This document shows, piece after piece, positions 35,200 through 43,255 of a stretch of DNA of 64,000 nucleotides. The notes beneath the pieces were generated by a model. That model did not search any database and was not told where the DNA came from. It saw only the letters and a list, made by a program, of their open reading frames with translations. The position numbers and the translations under genes are program-made. Numbering within the stretch: position 1 is the stretch's first letter; the number at the start of each line of letters is the position of its first letter. The DNA is from Bacteroidales bacterium (GTDB lineage Bacteria > Bacteroidota > Bacteroidia > Bacteroidales > UBA932), in assembly GCA_024402135.1 (NCBI GenBank), contig JAKSJN010000003.1:124001-188000 (forward strand), read 5' to 3'.

Positions 35200-35879
35200 A
35201 GCTGTTCAACCGACTTGAAATAGCGATATAGAGACATTTCCTGTTCAGGATCCAGTGGTGTACGGAAACATATTGTGCTTACCTCAGGATTCATCTGAAG
35301 CGCCTTCAAAGCAGAAAAGATATGATACTCCGCAGTTGTGAAGTCAACAGCTTCAAAGACGTTGGCCAGAAGAAGGCTCCTTCCTTGCGAGATGGCAAGA
35401 TGAAGATATCCGTCACGATACGAAGCCAGAATGCGGTTATACTCACCACACTGCTGAAGCTTCGACAATATGTAATAAAGCTCAGGGAGTACTCTTGGGC
35501 TGTTACCGGACTCATCCAGCACGTTCTGGGCAATCACCTTCGAGAGAGACTCGTCGATGGTATTCGAGAACACCAGGACTGCGCCATATTCAGGCACAGG
35601 AACATAGTCAACCTTATCCTGCGGACGTATGCGCACGGTATCAGAGAGAAGAGCCGCCGCCCTGTCAGCCTTGAAAAACTGATCCGGTACAAGAGCGCAC
35701 TTAGGAGTAAGCAGGCTAAGTTCAACGTCCTCGTAACGCTTCATGAACTCCGAGGTCGTGAACACACGCTCAGCTCCCAGCCATCCCGAAGACCGGCTTC
35801 CTTCACTGGTGTATATTTTAAAAGAATATCCACTCAAGGTAACTTGAATGGATATTCTTTCTTTCGATGTATGTATCAT
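35196..35879 (-). CDS. DUF3822 family protein
   Basis: The 227-residue protein starts with a strand pattern SIQVTLSGYSFKIYTSEG, typical of DUF3822, and continues with an actin/ASKHA-like alternation of strands and helices (GAVLVFSNTIDESL, LYYILSKLQQCGEYNRI). The family is restricted to Bacteroidota, always next to rsmD, and its function is unknown. The ATG at 35879 is used; the preceding TTG is less likely. Its first codons (35821-35860) form a long hairpin. It starts five bases after the stop of the membrane-anchored protein gene. Confidence 0.87.
   Translation of the reverse strand: MIHTSKERISIQVTLSGYSFKIYTSEGSRSSGWLGAERVFTTSEFMKRYEDVELSLLTPKCALVPDQFFKADRAAALLSDTVRIRPQDKVDYVPVPEYGAVLVFSNTIDESLSKVIAQNVLDESGNSPRVLPELYYILSKLQQCGEYNRILASYRDGYLHLAISQGRSLLLANVFEAVDFTTAEYHIFSALKALQMNPEVSTICFRTPLDPEQEMSLYRYFKSVEQL
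35821..35860 (-). promoter_or_regulatory. Long hairpin inside the first codons of the DUF3822 gene
   Basis: AAAGAATATCCA (35821-35832) pairs with TGGATATTCTTT (35849-35860); after one mismatch TCAAG (35834-35838) pairs with CTTGA (35843-35847) around a GTAA loop. On the minus strand it is followed by TTTTAAAA. It begins 19 bases after the ATG, so it may attenuate readthrough from the upstream gene or limit translation. Confidence 0.5.
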
Positions 35880-35884
35880 CAAGA

Positions 35885-36580
35885 CTACTCCCAGTTACCT
35901 GCGTTGTTGTTAGGAGCAGAGATGCTGCCGACCTGAAGACCCTCGAAACGGTTCTGTGCACGTCTCTCAGCGTCAAGGTTGATTCGAAGCTGGTTGTCAA
36001 GACCCTTGAGAAGGAGCTTGTAAGGCATTCTGGCCTCGAAGAGAGGAACCGGCACACCTGATACCTGCTTGATGATTGACTCCATCTGCACGAGCTCGCC
36101 GTCGCTGAATGGGATGTACTTGAGGTCAGCTGCGTTGAAATCGTCACGATCCTTGAAGAGGGTATCCTTTACAGGAATCTTGTGCTCGATAGAGAATACG
36201 AGGTTCTTGTCACCTGCCTGATACATCTTGTAGAGATCCTCTGAGGTGATCTTTTTGTTGGCCTTCTTGATAGCAGAGGTGTGTGCAACTGCGAGTGAGT
36301 CATCGGTAGAACCGACCTGCATTACCACTGCCATGTTGCCGGTGTTGTAGAAGTCGATGAGCGAATCTACGGTTGGAGAGAATCTGTTGTTGACACCCTT
36401 GAATGCGACCTGGAGGGTACGGATGTCCTTGAGACGCTGTACGGCCACGCTCTCGCGGTAGTCCTTCTGCTTGTTGAACTCAACAGGCTGCATGATGCTG
36501 TCTACAATGACATACACGAGACCTACGATTGCCACTGGCAATACGATGAGAGTCAATAACTTTTTAAGAATTCCGTTCAT
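35885..36580 (-). CDS. Conserved membrane-anchored periplasmic protein
   Basis: The 231-residue protein has a single N-terminal membrane helix (about 6-29) and a periplasmic remainder: an alpha/coil segment with conserved-looking RESVAVQRLKDIRTLQVAFK, then a beta-rich C-terminal half (DLKYIPFSDGELVQMES, MPYKLLLKGLDNQ). I recognise it as a Bacteroidota-typical protein of unknown function, often upstream of DUF3822 and rsmD. Codon choice suggests good expression, and a strong promoter lies 66 bases upstream. It does not resemble any enzyme I can name. Confidence 0.85.
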   Translation of the reverse strand: MNGILKKLLTLIVLPVAIVGLVYVIVDSIMQPVEFNKQKDYRESVAVQRLKDIRTLQVAFKGVNNRFSPTVDSLIDFYNTGNMAVVMQVGSTDDSLAVAHTSAIKKANKKITSEDLYKMYQAGDKNLVFSIEHKIPVKDTLFKDRDDFNAADLKYIPFSDGELVQMESIIKQVSGVPVPLFEARMPYKLLLKGLDNQLRINLDAERRAQNRFEGLQVGSISAPNNNAGNWE

Positions 36581-36646
36581 TGTTTATCGTTTTTTACTTT
36601 ATATGCAATCCGTGGCTAGAGCGGACAATGCCTAGCATAACGCGGA

Positions 36647-36677
36647 CAAAGTTATGAAATTGATTTATGAAATGCAA
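36647..36677 (-). promoter_or_regulatory. Promoter (TTG - 20 bases - TAACTTTG) for the membrane-anchored protein operon
   Basis: On the minus strand TTG at 36677-36675 precedes TAACTTTG at 36654-36647 by 20 bases, a good match to the Bacteroides consensus. Confidence 0.7.
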
Positions 36678-36687
36678 TTATTCTTTG

Positions 36688-36695
36688 TAAATTTG
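36688..36695 (+). promoter_or_regulatory. -7 box (TAAATTTG) for the nrnA operon
   Basis: An exact TAnnTTTG match on the plus strand, 20 bases before the ATG at 36716 and divergent from the box at 36647. Confidence 0.6.
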
Positions 36696-36715
36696 CGCTT
36701 GAAAAACGTCAGCTG

Positions 36716-37759
36716 ATGATTACTGTCACGGAAGAGAAAATAAAGGCATTTCTCGCAATGGTCTCCGAGTCGGAGTCCATTGTGCTGCTCACCCATTTCC
36801 GTCCGGACGGCGATGCTCTGGGAAGCACATATGCATTAAGGACTTTTCTCAAGGATGCCTGTGGCCGCGACAGTATTGTGATACTTTCCAGTCTGGTTCC
36901 GGACAGCCTCGGATTCATCACATCAGCCGCCGACCTGGGCTCAACTCTAGTATGGGACGACGACAGCGAAAATGCGTCCAGGGCAATTGACAGCGCAGAC
37001 ATGATCATATGCCTTGACTGCGCCCACTTCGGACGCTGCGAGGCGCCAGGCGAGCATGCCATAGCATCCCATGCAAGGAAAGTCCTCATCGACCACCATC
37101 TCAATCCCGAGAGCAGCCAGTTCGACCTTGTGTTTTCAGAATCGGAATGTGTCTCATCCGCTTCCGAGCTCCTCTATTATGTATTGCTGGCCACACCGCA
37201 GGCCGCCGGCGATGCAGCCAGGATTCCCGCCGCAGCGAGACGTGCGCTCATGGCAGGCATGACTACGGACACAAACAATTTCGCGAACTCGGTGCATCCG
37301 ACAACGCTGAGGATGGCATCCGAACTGATTGCAGCGGGAACCGACAGGGACGAAATTCTCGGACACCTCTATAACGAGTACAGAGAAAACCGATTCAGGG
37401 CAATGGGATTCCTCCTTTCCGAGCGGCTGACCGTAACAGGGAAAGGCATCGCATACATCATAGTCGACCAGGAGACCCGAAGCCGTTTCGACCTTCGGGA
37501 AGGTGAGACAGAAGGAATAGTCAACATGCCTCTGGGCATCGGGAATGTCAAGATCAGCATCATGCTGACAGAAGACGGGGACAAGTACCGCGTGTCGATA
37601 CGGTCAAAACGCGGATGGTCAGCCAACAACATGGCTGTCAGATATTTCAACGGCGGTGGGCATGAGCAGGCCGCCGGCGGAAGATTATATATCGGCAAGG
37701 ATATAGCCGACAGCTGCGAGCTGGAAAGCTACCTTGCAAAAGTGATATCGGAATCATGA
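36716..37759 (+). CDS. nrnA: DHH/DHHA1 phosphoesterase, NrnA-like
   Basis: The 347-residue enzyme probably degrades nanoRNA and/or linear dinucleotides and dephosphorylates pAp. DHH motif I is HFRPDGDALGS (about 27-37), followed by CLDCAHFGRC, the DHH motif proper in LIDHHLNPES (about 125-134), and the DHHA1 signature NGGGHEQAAGGR near the C-terminus. It is the first gene of an operon with two FKBP lipoproteins and overlaps the next gene by four bases. Cyclic-di-nucleotide product hydrolysis is possible within this family. Confidence 0.92.
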   Translation: MITVTEEKIKAFLAMVSESESIVLLTHFRPDGDALGSTYALRTFLKDACGRDSIVILSSLVPDSLGFITSAADLGSTLVWDDDSENASRAIDSADMIICLDCAHFGRCEAPGEHAIASHARKVLIDHHLNPESSQFDLVFSESECVSSASELLYYVLLATPQAAGDAARIPAAARRALMAGMTTDTNNFANSVHPTTLRMASELIAAGTDRDEILGHLYNEYRENRFRAMGFLLSERLTVTGKGIAYIIVDQETRSRFDLREGETEGIVNMPLGIGNVKISIMLTEDGDKYRVSIRSKRGWSANNMAVRYFNGGGHEQAAGGRLYIGKDIADSCELESYLAKVISES

Positions 37760-38307
37760 GATCAGCAGCAAGGACAGCCATGGCGGCAATCTTCTGCTGC
37801 ATCATGTCGGCAGCCTGCACGAAGCAGGCACAGGAGACCAAGTACGGCAAGCAGGAGGAAACCATCGAGAAATTCGTACAGCAGCAGACCTCCAAGTTCA
37901 ACGATGCCAGAGTGGTCTATCAGGGTGGAGCTGTAAGGATAGTCCTTTCCGAAGGCGAAGGCGTCGAACTGAGTGCAAGGGGCAGTGCGGTCATCCGCTA
38001 TGCCGGATACGACTTTTCGAAAGGTTCGATGAGCGCGAACTCGATGTTTGCGACCAATGACCGGAGTCTCGCCGAGAGCGTGGGATGGTTTGTAAACGAC
38101 TCCACGGCATGGGAGCCGATGCGCATCTCTCTCAGCGACAAGGATGTTGTGCCCGGACTCGCCAAAGGCATGGTCGGAATGAAGAAAGGCGAAGAGGCGA
38201 TCATCCTGTTTTCCGGGAAATACGGTTTCGGCAAGCACGGTCTCGGCATGATTCCTGCTGATGCAGCACTTGCATATCAGCTTATTATTGAAGATTTGGA
38301 AAATTAA
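37756..38307 (+). CDS. FKBP-type prolyl isomerase lipoprotein (first of two)
   Basis: The 183-residue protein has a lipoprotein signal (lipobox SAAC, Cys21). After a coil segment there is one FKBP domain (about 75-183), recognisable from VVPGLAKGMVGMKKGEEAIILF and the final LAYQLIIEDLEN. It should be a surface or periplasmic peptidyl-prolyl isomerase or chaperone. The ATG overlaps the nrnA stop. FKBP lipoproteins next to this phosphoesterase recall GldI of gliding Flavobacteria, but motility is not implied here. Confidence 0.88.
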   Translation: MRSAARTAMAAIFCCIMSAACTKQAQETKYGKQEETIEKFVQQQTSKFNDARVVYQGGAVRIVLSEGEGVELSARGSAVIRYAGYDFSKGSMSANSMFATNDRSLAESVGWFVNDSTAWEPMRISLSDKDVVPGLAKGMVGMKKGEEAIILFSGKYGFGKHGLGMIPADAALAYQLIIEDLEN

Positions 38308-38315
38308 ACGACGAT

Positions 38316-39341
38316 ATGAAAGTCAGATTCATAATATTCGCTGCAGCTTTCGCAGTCCTTGCAACAGGATGTGCGAAAGAGGTGACCACCACAAAGAACG
38401 ATGCAGCAAAGAGGCATCTTGAAATCTGGATGCACAACCACTACCCATCCGTCCAGAAGACCGAGCCTGGAATATACATCCTCAACGACGTCCCTGGAAC
38501 AGGCAAGAGCGTGGAGACCTATGAAGAATACCCGTATATCCGCTTCGAGTATCAATCGACCGATCTCGAAGGCAACTACAAGGACTATTCAAGTCCGGAT
38601 ATTGCAAAGCAGCTCGGAACATACGACGTAACAAAATTTTACGGTCCCAGCATCCTCTCGAGAAACGAGAACGGCATCACAGCCGGCGTCGAGGCAGTAT
38701 TCAGCGGCATGAAAGTCGGAGGAACACGCACCGCAGTGATCCCGGGATGGCTCAACACCTACAAGAGATACAAGGATGAAGAAGGATATCTCAAGAACGT
38801 CAACGGAGACAACGGAATCTATACCGTCAAAGTCATCGAAGTCATAAAAGACATCAAAAAGTGGGAGACAGACTCTCTCGAGAAGTATGTACACTCGATC
38901 AAGCCCGGTCTTGACTCGCTCAAGGGCGGTCTCTACTACATCCAGACCCAGGCTCCAAGCGACACGAATTCTTTCAAATCCGACACAAAGATCCTTATAA
39001 ACTATACCGGCCGTCTCCTTAACGGCAGAGTGTTCGACTCCAGCAACGCCGACACGGCAAAGATCTGGAACATCTACTCATCAGGCCGCACCTATGGAGC
39101 CACCACCGTCATCGTGAAGGACGAGTGGAAGAAATACTATATGGGTACAAGCAGTTCCGGTGATGAAGGAAACATGATCGACGGTTTCGCCTACGCCCTG
39201 TCAAAGATGAGAACGGGAGAGAAGGGAATCGCGATATTCCATTCCGACCTCGGCTATGGAACCAAGGGCAGCGGAGACAAGATTCCGGGATTCAGCCCAC
39301 TTATCTTCGAGCTTGAAGTTATCGGAAAATCCAACGACTGA
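38316..39341 (+). CDS. FKBP-type prolyl isomerase lipoprotein with two domains
   Basis: The 341-residue protein has a lipobox (LATGC, Cys19). It then has two FKBP-like modules: about 65-185 (GVEAVFSGMKVGGTRTAVIPG, GIYTVKVIEVI) and about 205-339 (KILINYTGRLLNGRVFDSS, YALSKMRTGEKGIAIF, IFELEVIG). Only the second shows the usual YTGRLLNGxxFDSS active-site start, so the first may be a binding domain only. It follows the first FKBP gene by eight bases, and its stop shares one base with the MATE start. It probably assists folding of exported proteins. Confidence 0.87.
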   Translation: MKVRFIIFAAAFAVLATGCAKEVTTTKNDAAKRHLEIWMHNHYPSVQKTEPGIYILNDVPGTGKSVETYEEYPYIRFEYQSTDLEGNYKDYSSPDIAKQLGTYDVTKFYGPSILSRNENGITAGVEAVFSGMKVGGTRTAVIPGWLNTYKRYKDEEGYLKNVNGDNGIYTVKVIEVIKDIKKWETDSLEKYVHSIKPGLDSLKGGLYYIQTQAPSDTNSFKSDTKILINYTGRLLNGRVFDSSNADTAKIWNIYSSGRTYGATTVIVKDEWKKYYMGTSSSGDEGNMIDGFAYALSKMRTGEKGIAIFHSDLGYGTKGSGDKIPGFSPLIFELEVIGKSND

Positions 39342-40735
39342 TGGCAGGTAACACACACGCGCCGACCGAGCTCGGCAAGCTAAAGATCAGCAGATTGCTG
39401 AAGATGTACGCAGTCCCAGGCATCATTGCCATGACTGCGTCTTCTTTGTACAATATGATCGACAGCATCTACATCGGTCATATCCATGGTGTCGGAGCGG
39501 CAGCGATCTCCGGGCTTGCCGTGACATTCCCGCTTATGAACCTGTCCACGGCACTCGGCACCCTCGTCGGAGTCGGAGCAATGACGATGATATCCGTCCT
39601 TCTGGGACAGAAGAATTACGAGAACGCGAACAAGGTGCTTGCGAACGTCGTTTCGCTCAACATCATCATAGGACTGGTGTTCACAGCCATCACAATACCT
39701 TTCCTGGACAAGATCCTGTACTTCTTCGGCGCAAGCGAGAACACTCTCCCCTACGCCAGAAGCTACATGTTCATCATCCTCATGGGTAATGTAATCACCC
39801 ATCTGTACTTCGGCCTTAACGGTGTAATCAGAGCCTCGGGAAATCCGAAGACAGCAATGGGCCTTACACTTTTCACGGTCGCAGCAAACGCCATCCTGGA
39901 CCCGATATTCATATTTGTGTTCGGTTTGGGAATCCGTGGCGCTGCGATTGCGACCGTCATCTGCCAGGCGATGTCTCTCGTCTATACCATGATGTTCTTC
40001 TTCAACAAGGAGAGGATACTCCACTTTCCAAAGCCGTTCCTTCAGATCAACGGACGTATCGCGAAGCAATCCACAGCCATCGGCCTTGGTCCTTTCCTCA
40101 TGAACAGCGCAGCGTGCATAGTCGCCCTGTTCATCAACCAGCAGCTTAGAAAGTACGGCGGAGACAATGCGATCGGAGCATACGGCATCATCAACCGCGT
40201 CACCATGCTGTTCATCATGATCGTCATGGGCCTCAACCAGGGCATGCAGCCTATCGCAGGCTACAACTATGGCGCCCGTCAGTACAGCCGTGTCCGCGAA
40301 GTATTCAAACTGACCGCATTCTTTGCACTGATCATAACGACCCTGTGCTTCATCGTATCGGAGTTCCTGCCGGGAACGGTATGCCGCCTGTTCACCAACG
40401 ACGAAGAGCTCATCCGCATGGCCGCTCACGGAATGAGGGTAATGAACGCGATGGTAGCTTTCGTGGGATTCTCCATCGTCGCCGGAAACTTCTTCCAGTG
40501 CCTCGGAATGGTAAAGATCTCCATCTTCCTGTCGCTGAGCCGTCAGCTCCTGTTCCTCGTGCCGCTCATCTACAGCCTTCCGTTGCTGCTCCAGGAGACA
40601 GGTGTGTGGATCAGTTTCCCTATCTCTGACACATTCTCACTGCTCTTTGCAGCGTTTTTCATAGCAAGACTGTTCAAGAAGTTCAACAGACTCCAGGACG
40701 GCGAAGATCCTTCAATCCTGGGAAGCAACCTTTAG
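39341..40735 (+). CDS. MATE family efflux transporter
   Basis: The 464-residue inner-membrane protein has 12 predicted helices in two homologous halves. Family patterns include YNMIDSIYIGHIHGVGAAAI in the first half and GLNQGMQPIAGYNYGARQY in the second. It exports cationic or aromatic compounds using a sodium or proton gradient; substrate is unknown. It is cotranscribed with the FKBP lipoproteins (start overlaps the preceding stop) and with the kinase gene that follows after six bases. Confidence 0.93.
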   Translation: MAGNTHAPTELGKLKISRLLKMYAVPGIIAMTASSLYNMIDSIYIGHIHGVGAAAISGLAVTFPLMNLSTALGTLVGVGAMTMISVLLGQKNYENANKVLANVVSLNIIIGLVFTAITIPFLDKILYFFGASENTLPYARSYMFIILMGNVITHLYFGLNGVIRASGNPKTAMGLTLFTVAANAILDPIFIFVFGLGIRGAAIATVICQAMSLVYTMMFFFNKERILHFPKPFLQINGRIAKQSTAIGLGPFLMNSAACIVALFINQQLRKYGGDNAIGAYGIINRVTMLFIMIVMGLNQGMQPIAGYNYGARQYSRVREVFKLTAFFALIITTLCFIVSEFLPGTVCRLFTNDEELIRMAAHGMRVMNAMVAFVGFSIVAGNFFQCLGMVKISIFLSLSRQLLFLVPLIYSLPLLLQETGVWISFPISDTFSLLFAAFFIARLFKKFNRLQDGEDPSILGSNL

Positions 40736-40741
40736 TGAACC

Positions 40742-41356
40742 ATGCCTGACAAGATCATCATCAATGTCGGAAGACAGTTCGGCAGCGGCGGCAGGAACGT
40801 CGCAGCCATCCTCTCGGAGAAACTCGGCATCCAGCTCTACGACAACGAGCTTATCATCCGTGCCGCCGAGGAAAGCGGATACAGCAAGGACTTCTTCAAG
40901 GAGAAAGATGAAAAGAAGAGCCTTTTCACACTCTCGAATATCTTCAGCAGCACCAACCGGTTCGGCATCACCGAGAACTACCTCAACGACAATGAAGTGT
41001 TCAGGCTCCAGAGCGATGTAATCCGAAAGATAGCCGAGAACGGATCTGCAATCTTCGTCGGCCGTGCTTCAGACTATGTACTCAGGGACATGAAGTGCCT
41101 TGATGTATTCATTTGCGCACCCATGGACAACCGCAAGGCACGTATCGCCGAGCGCAAGAATATAAGTCTGGAAGAGGCCGAAAGCCTGATCAACAAGACC
41201 GACAGACAACGCAAGGAATACTACGATTATTTTACCTTCGGATCTTGGGGAACAGCCTCCAACTACGATCTCTGCCTGGATTCTTCTATCCTTGGCATCG
41301 AAGGCACCGCCGATTTCATCATCGACTTCGCGCACAGATCAGGACTTCTCAGATAA
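40742..41356 (+). CDS. Cytidylate kinase-like family protein
   Basis: The 204-residue P-loop protein begins IIINVGRQFGSGGRNVAAIL, the loop form of the cytidylate kinase-like (AAA_26) family, and has FVGRASDYVLRD and RKARIAERKNISLEEAE, the lid-like region. It differs from the essential Cmk, which has a longer CMP-binding insert, so its phosphoryl acceptor is uncertain. It sits directly after a MATE gene, a pairing repeated in other Bacteroidota and Firmicutes genomes. Confidence 0.88.
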   Translation: MPDKIIINVGRQFGSGGRNVAAILSEKLGIQLYDNELIIRAAEESGYSKDFFKEKDEKKSLFTLSNIFSSTNRFGITENYLNDNEVFRLQSDVIRKIAENGSAIFVGRASDYVLRDMKCLDVFICAPMDNRKARIAERKNISLEEAESLINKTDRQRKEYYDYFTFGSWGTASNYDLCLDSSILGIEGTADFIIDFAHRSGLLR

Positions 41357-41374
41357 TCTCCAAATAGACACCGA

Positions 41375-42655
41375 ATGAAACTCAGACCGTCCATCATCAG
41401 CCTGATCTTTCTCGGCGGAATCATGCTCTTCGCATGCTCCGGCAAAGAGGAAGAGCCTCGCCGGCTTCCAAGACTCAACGAGACTCTCACAAACGAAATG
41501 AGCGACACTTCCGACCTTGCCCGTCTGGACAGGGACATGGAGCGCTACATGCAGGAGTGGAACCTCCAGGGAGTATCCCTGTCCATCATGCGCAATGATT
41601 CTCTGGTATACTCCAAGGGATATGGATGGGCGGACAAGAAAAATGACGTCAGGATGGCTCCAGGGACAATTCTTCGCCTGGCGTCCGTATCCAAGCTGGT
41701 AACCGCAGCAGGAATCATGATGCTCCAGGAGCGTGGACAGCTGAGCCTTTCAGACAAGGTATTCGGCGATGATGGAATCCTGAATGACTCTACATTCACA
41801 GCGGCCATCAAGGACAGGAGGTACTTCGACATCACCGTGGAGCATCTGCTGAGGCATCAGGGCGGATTCACCACAAATGCCGGCGACCCGATGTTTTCCA
41901 CCAGCACCATCATGCAGCGATACAGGCTCAAGAGCCCGCCAAGTCACGAGACCCTCGTAAAGAACGAGATAACCCGCAAGCTGGGATTTACTCCCGGAAC
42001 ATCCCAGAGCTATTCCAACTTCGGCTTCCTGCTGCTGTCAATGGCCATTGAGAAGATTACAGGCGAGGACTACGAAAGCTGGATGACCGAGAACGTGCTC
42101 ATTCCTGCAGGATGCTTCGACATGCACATCGCATACAATTACTACGAAGAAAAATATCCAAACGAGACACGCTACCATATGCAGGAGAATGATGAGCTTG
42201 TGGAAGAATATAACGGAAGCCGCACATTCGTCGAGCGCTGCTATGGCGGGAATGACATCCGTGCTCTCTCTGGAGCAGGCGCATGGGTTGCTTCCACAGC
42301 CGAACTGTCGCGCTTTGTGGCGTCAATCGACGGCAGACCTGAAGTTCCCGACATCCTCAGCATCGAGAGTGTAAGAGAAATGACACGCTACATCAATGAC
42401 GAGACATACTCGCTTGGATGGAACGACACAAAGGAAAGCGGAGAGTGGACCAGGACCGGAACATTCTCCGGAACCAGCGCGCTCATAAAGTACTATCCGG
42501 ACGGAGAGTGCTGGATATTCGTCAGCAACACCGGCACCTGGCGCGGACCGCGTTTTGCGAACCACACTGCAGAACTATTCAGAAACAGCAGGACGAAATA
42601 CTCCGCCCTGCTGCCCGCAAGAGACTTCTTCACCGTTTCCGGTGAAGAAGAATAA
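41375..42655 (+). CDS. Class C beta-lactamase-like serine hydrolase lipoprotein
   Basis: The 426-residue protein has a lipobox (LFAC, Cys21). The catalytic domain shows Ser104-Val-Ser-Lys107 (ASVSK), the Tyr-x-Asn motif Tyr213-Ser-Asn215 and a later TGTFSGTS region in place of KTG. It belongs to the serine hydrolase family of penicillin-binding protein/esterase relatives, so D-amino-acid peptidase or esterase activity is as likely as beta-lactam hydrolysis. It is the last gene of the nrnA operon. A hairpin embedded in its last codons (42625-42650) probably terminates transcription. Confidence 0.88.
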   Translation: MKLRPSIISLIFLGGIMLFACSGKEEEPRRLPRLNETLTNEMSDTSDLARLDRDMERYMQEWNLQGVSLSIMRNDSLVYSKGYGWADKKNDVRMAPGTILRLASVSKLVTAAGIMMLQERGQLSLSDKVFGDDGILNDSTFTAAIKDRRYFDITVEHLLRHQGGFTTNAGDPMFSTSTIMQRYRLKSPPSHETLVKNEITRKLGFTPGTSQSYSNFGFLLLSMAIEKITGEDYESWMTENVLIPAGCFDMHIAYNYYEEKYPNETRYHMQENDELVEEYNGSRTFVERCYGGNDIRALSGAGAWVASTAELSRFVASIDGRPEVPDILSIESVREMTRYINDETYSLGWNDTKESGEWTRTGTFSGTSALIKYYPDGECWIFVSNTGTWRGPRFANHTAELFRNSRTKYSALLPARDFFTVSGEEE

Positions 42656-42662
42656 TCTGTTT
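42625..42662 (+). terminator. Terminator-like hairpin in the 3' end of the serine hydrolase gene
   Basis: CTTCTTCACCG (42625-42635) pairs perfectly with CGGTGAAGAAG (42640-42650) around a TTTC loop, encoding the C-terminal residues FFTVSGEE. The downstream T tract is weak (TCTGTTTT). Confidence 0.6.
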
Positions 42663-42666
42663 TATC

Positions 42667-43239
42667 TTAGCCTACGATAACGCCGGTGATTTCGCCTGCG
42701 CAGCATGCTGCGTTAGCCTCATCGGTATCGATATGCATGGCAAGAGCGTACTTGCTGGATACGCGAACAACGGTATCTCCGAAGATGACCTTGCGGCCGG
42801 TCTCCTGCTCAACCTCAACCTTTACGATCTGGCCATTGGCAACGCCGAACTTCTCGGCATCCTCAGGAGTCATGTGGACATGTCTCTTTGCAATGATCAC
42901 ACCCTCGCTGAGTTCAACCTCACCACATGGGCCGACGAGCTTGCAAGGAGCTGAACCCTTAACATCACCACTCTCACGGATTGGAGCCACGATACCGATG
43001 GTACGGGCGTCGGTGAATGAAAGTTCAACCTGATCCTCAGGGCGTACAGGGCCGAGGATAGAGCACTTGAGGCTTGACTTAGGGCCCACAACCTCGACCT
43101 TCTGGTTGGTTGCGAACTGGCCTGGCTGAGAAAGAGGCTTCTTTACCTCAAGCTCAAAGCCCTTGCCGAAAAGGATCTCGAGAGTCTCCTGGGTAACGTG
43201 CAGGTGACGTGCAGATGTTTCGATTACGAAATTGTTCAT
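42667..43239 (-). CDS. pduL: Phosphate acyltransferase of the PduL family
   Basis: The 190-residue enzyme interconverts acyl-CoA and acyl-phosphate. Two PTAC repeats are seen, each with paired zinc-ligand histidines: SARHLHVT near residue 9-16 and IIAKRHVHMTPEDAEKFG near 115-132, plus MHIDTDEANAA at the C-terminus. It lacks the N-terminal encapsulation peptide of microcompartment PduL, so it is cytosolic. It lies 16 bases downstream of ackA and thus should supply acetyl-phosphate in place of a classical Pta. The ATG at 43239 is chosen because the upstream extension overlaps ackA. Confidence 0.92.
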   Translation of the reverse strand: MNNFVIETSARHLHVTQETLEILFGKGFELEVKKPLSQPGQFATNQKVEVVGPKSSLKCSILGPVRPEDQVELSFTDARTIGIVAPIRESGDVKGSAPCKLVGPCGEVELSEGVIIAKRHVHMTPEDAEKFGVANGQIVKVEVEQETGRKVIFGDTVVRVSSKYALAMHIDTDEANAACCAGEITGVIVG

Positions 43240-43255
43240 GATATCTTGTATGTAT

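Noticed and set aside
39380-40429. A 349-codon frame antisense to the MATE gene, rich in Asp, His and Arg
   Set aside because: It is the complement of hydrophobic membrane-helix codons; such shadows are typical and no start signal or homology is visible.
41375-42655. Beta-lactam resistance gene
   Set aside because: The SxxK and YxN motifs are present but the KTG motif is not clear; most lipoproteins of this family are peptidases or esterases, so resistance is not supported.
42667-43239. Microcompartment locus suggested by PduL
   Set aside because: No shell protein genes are near, and the N-terminal encapsulation peptide is missing.
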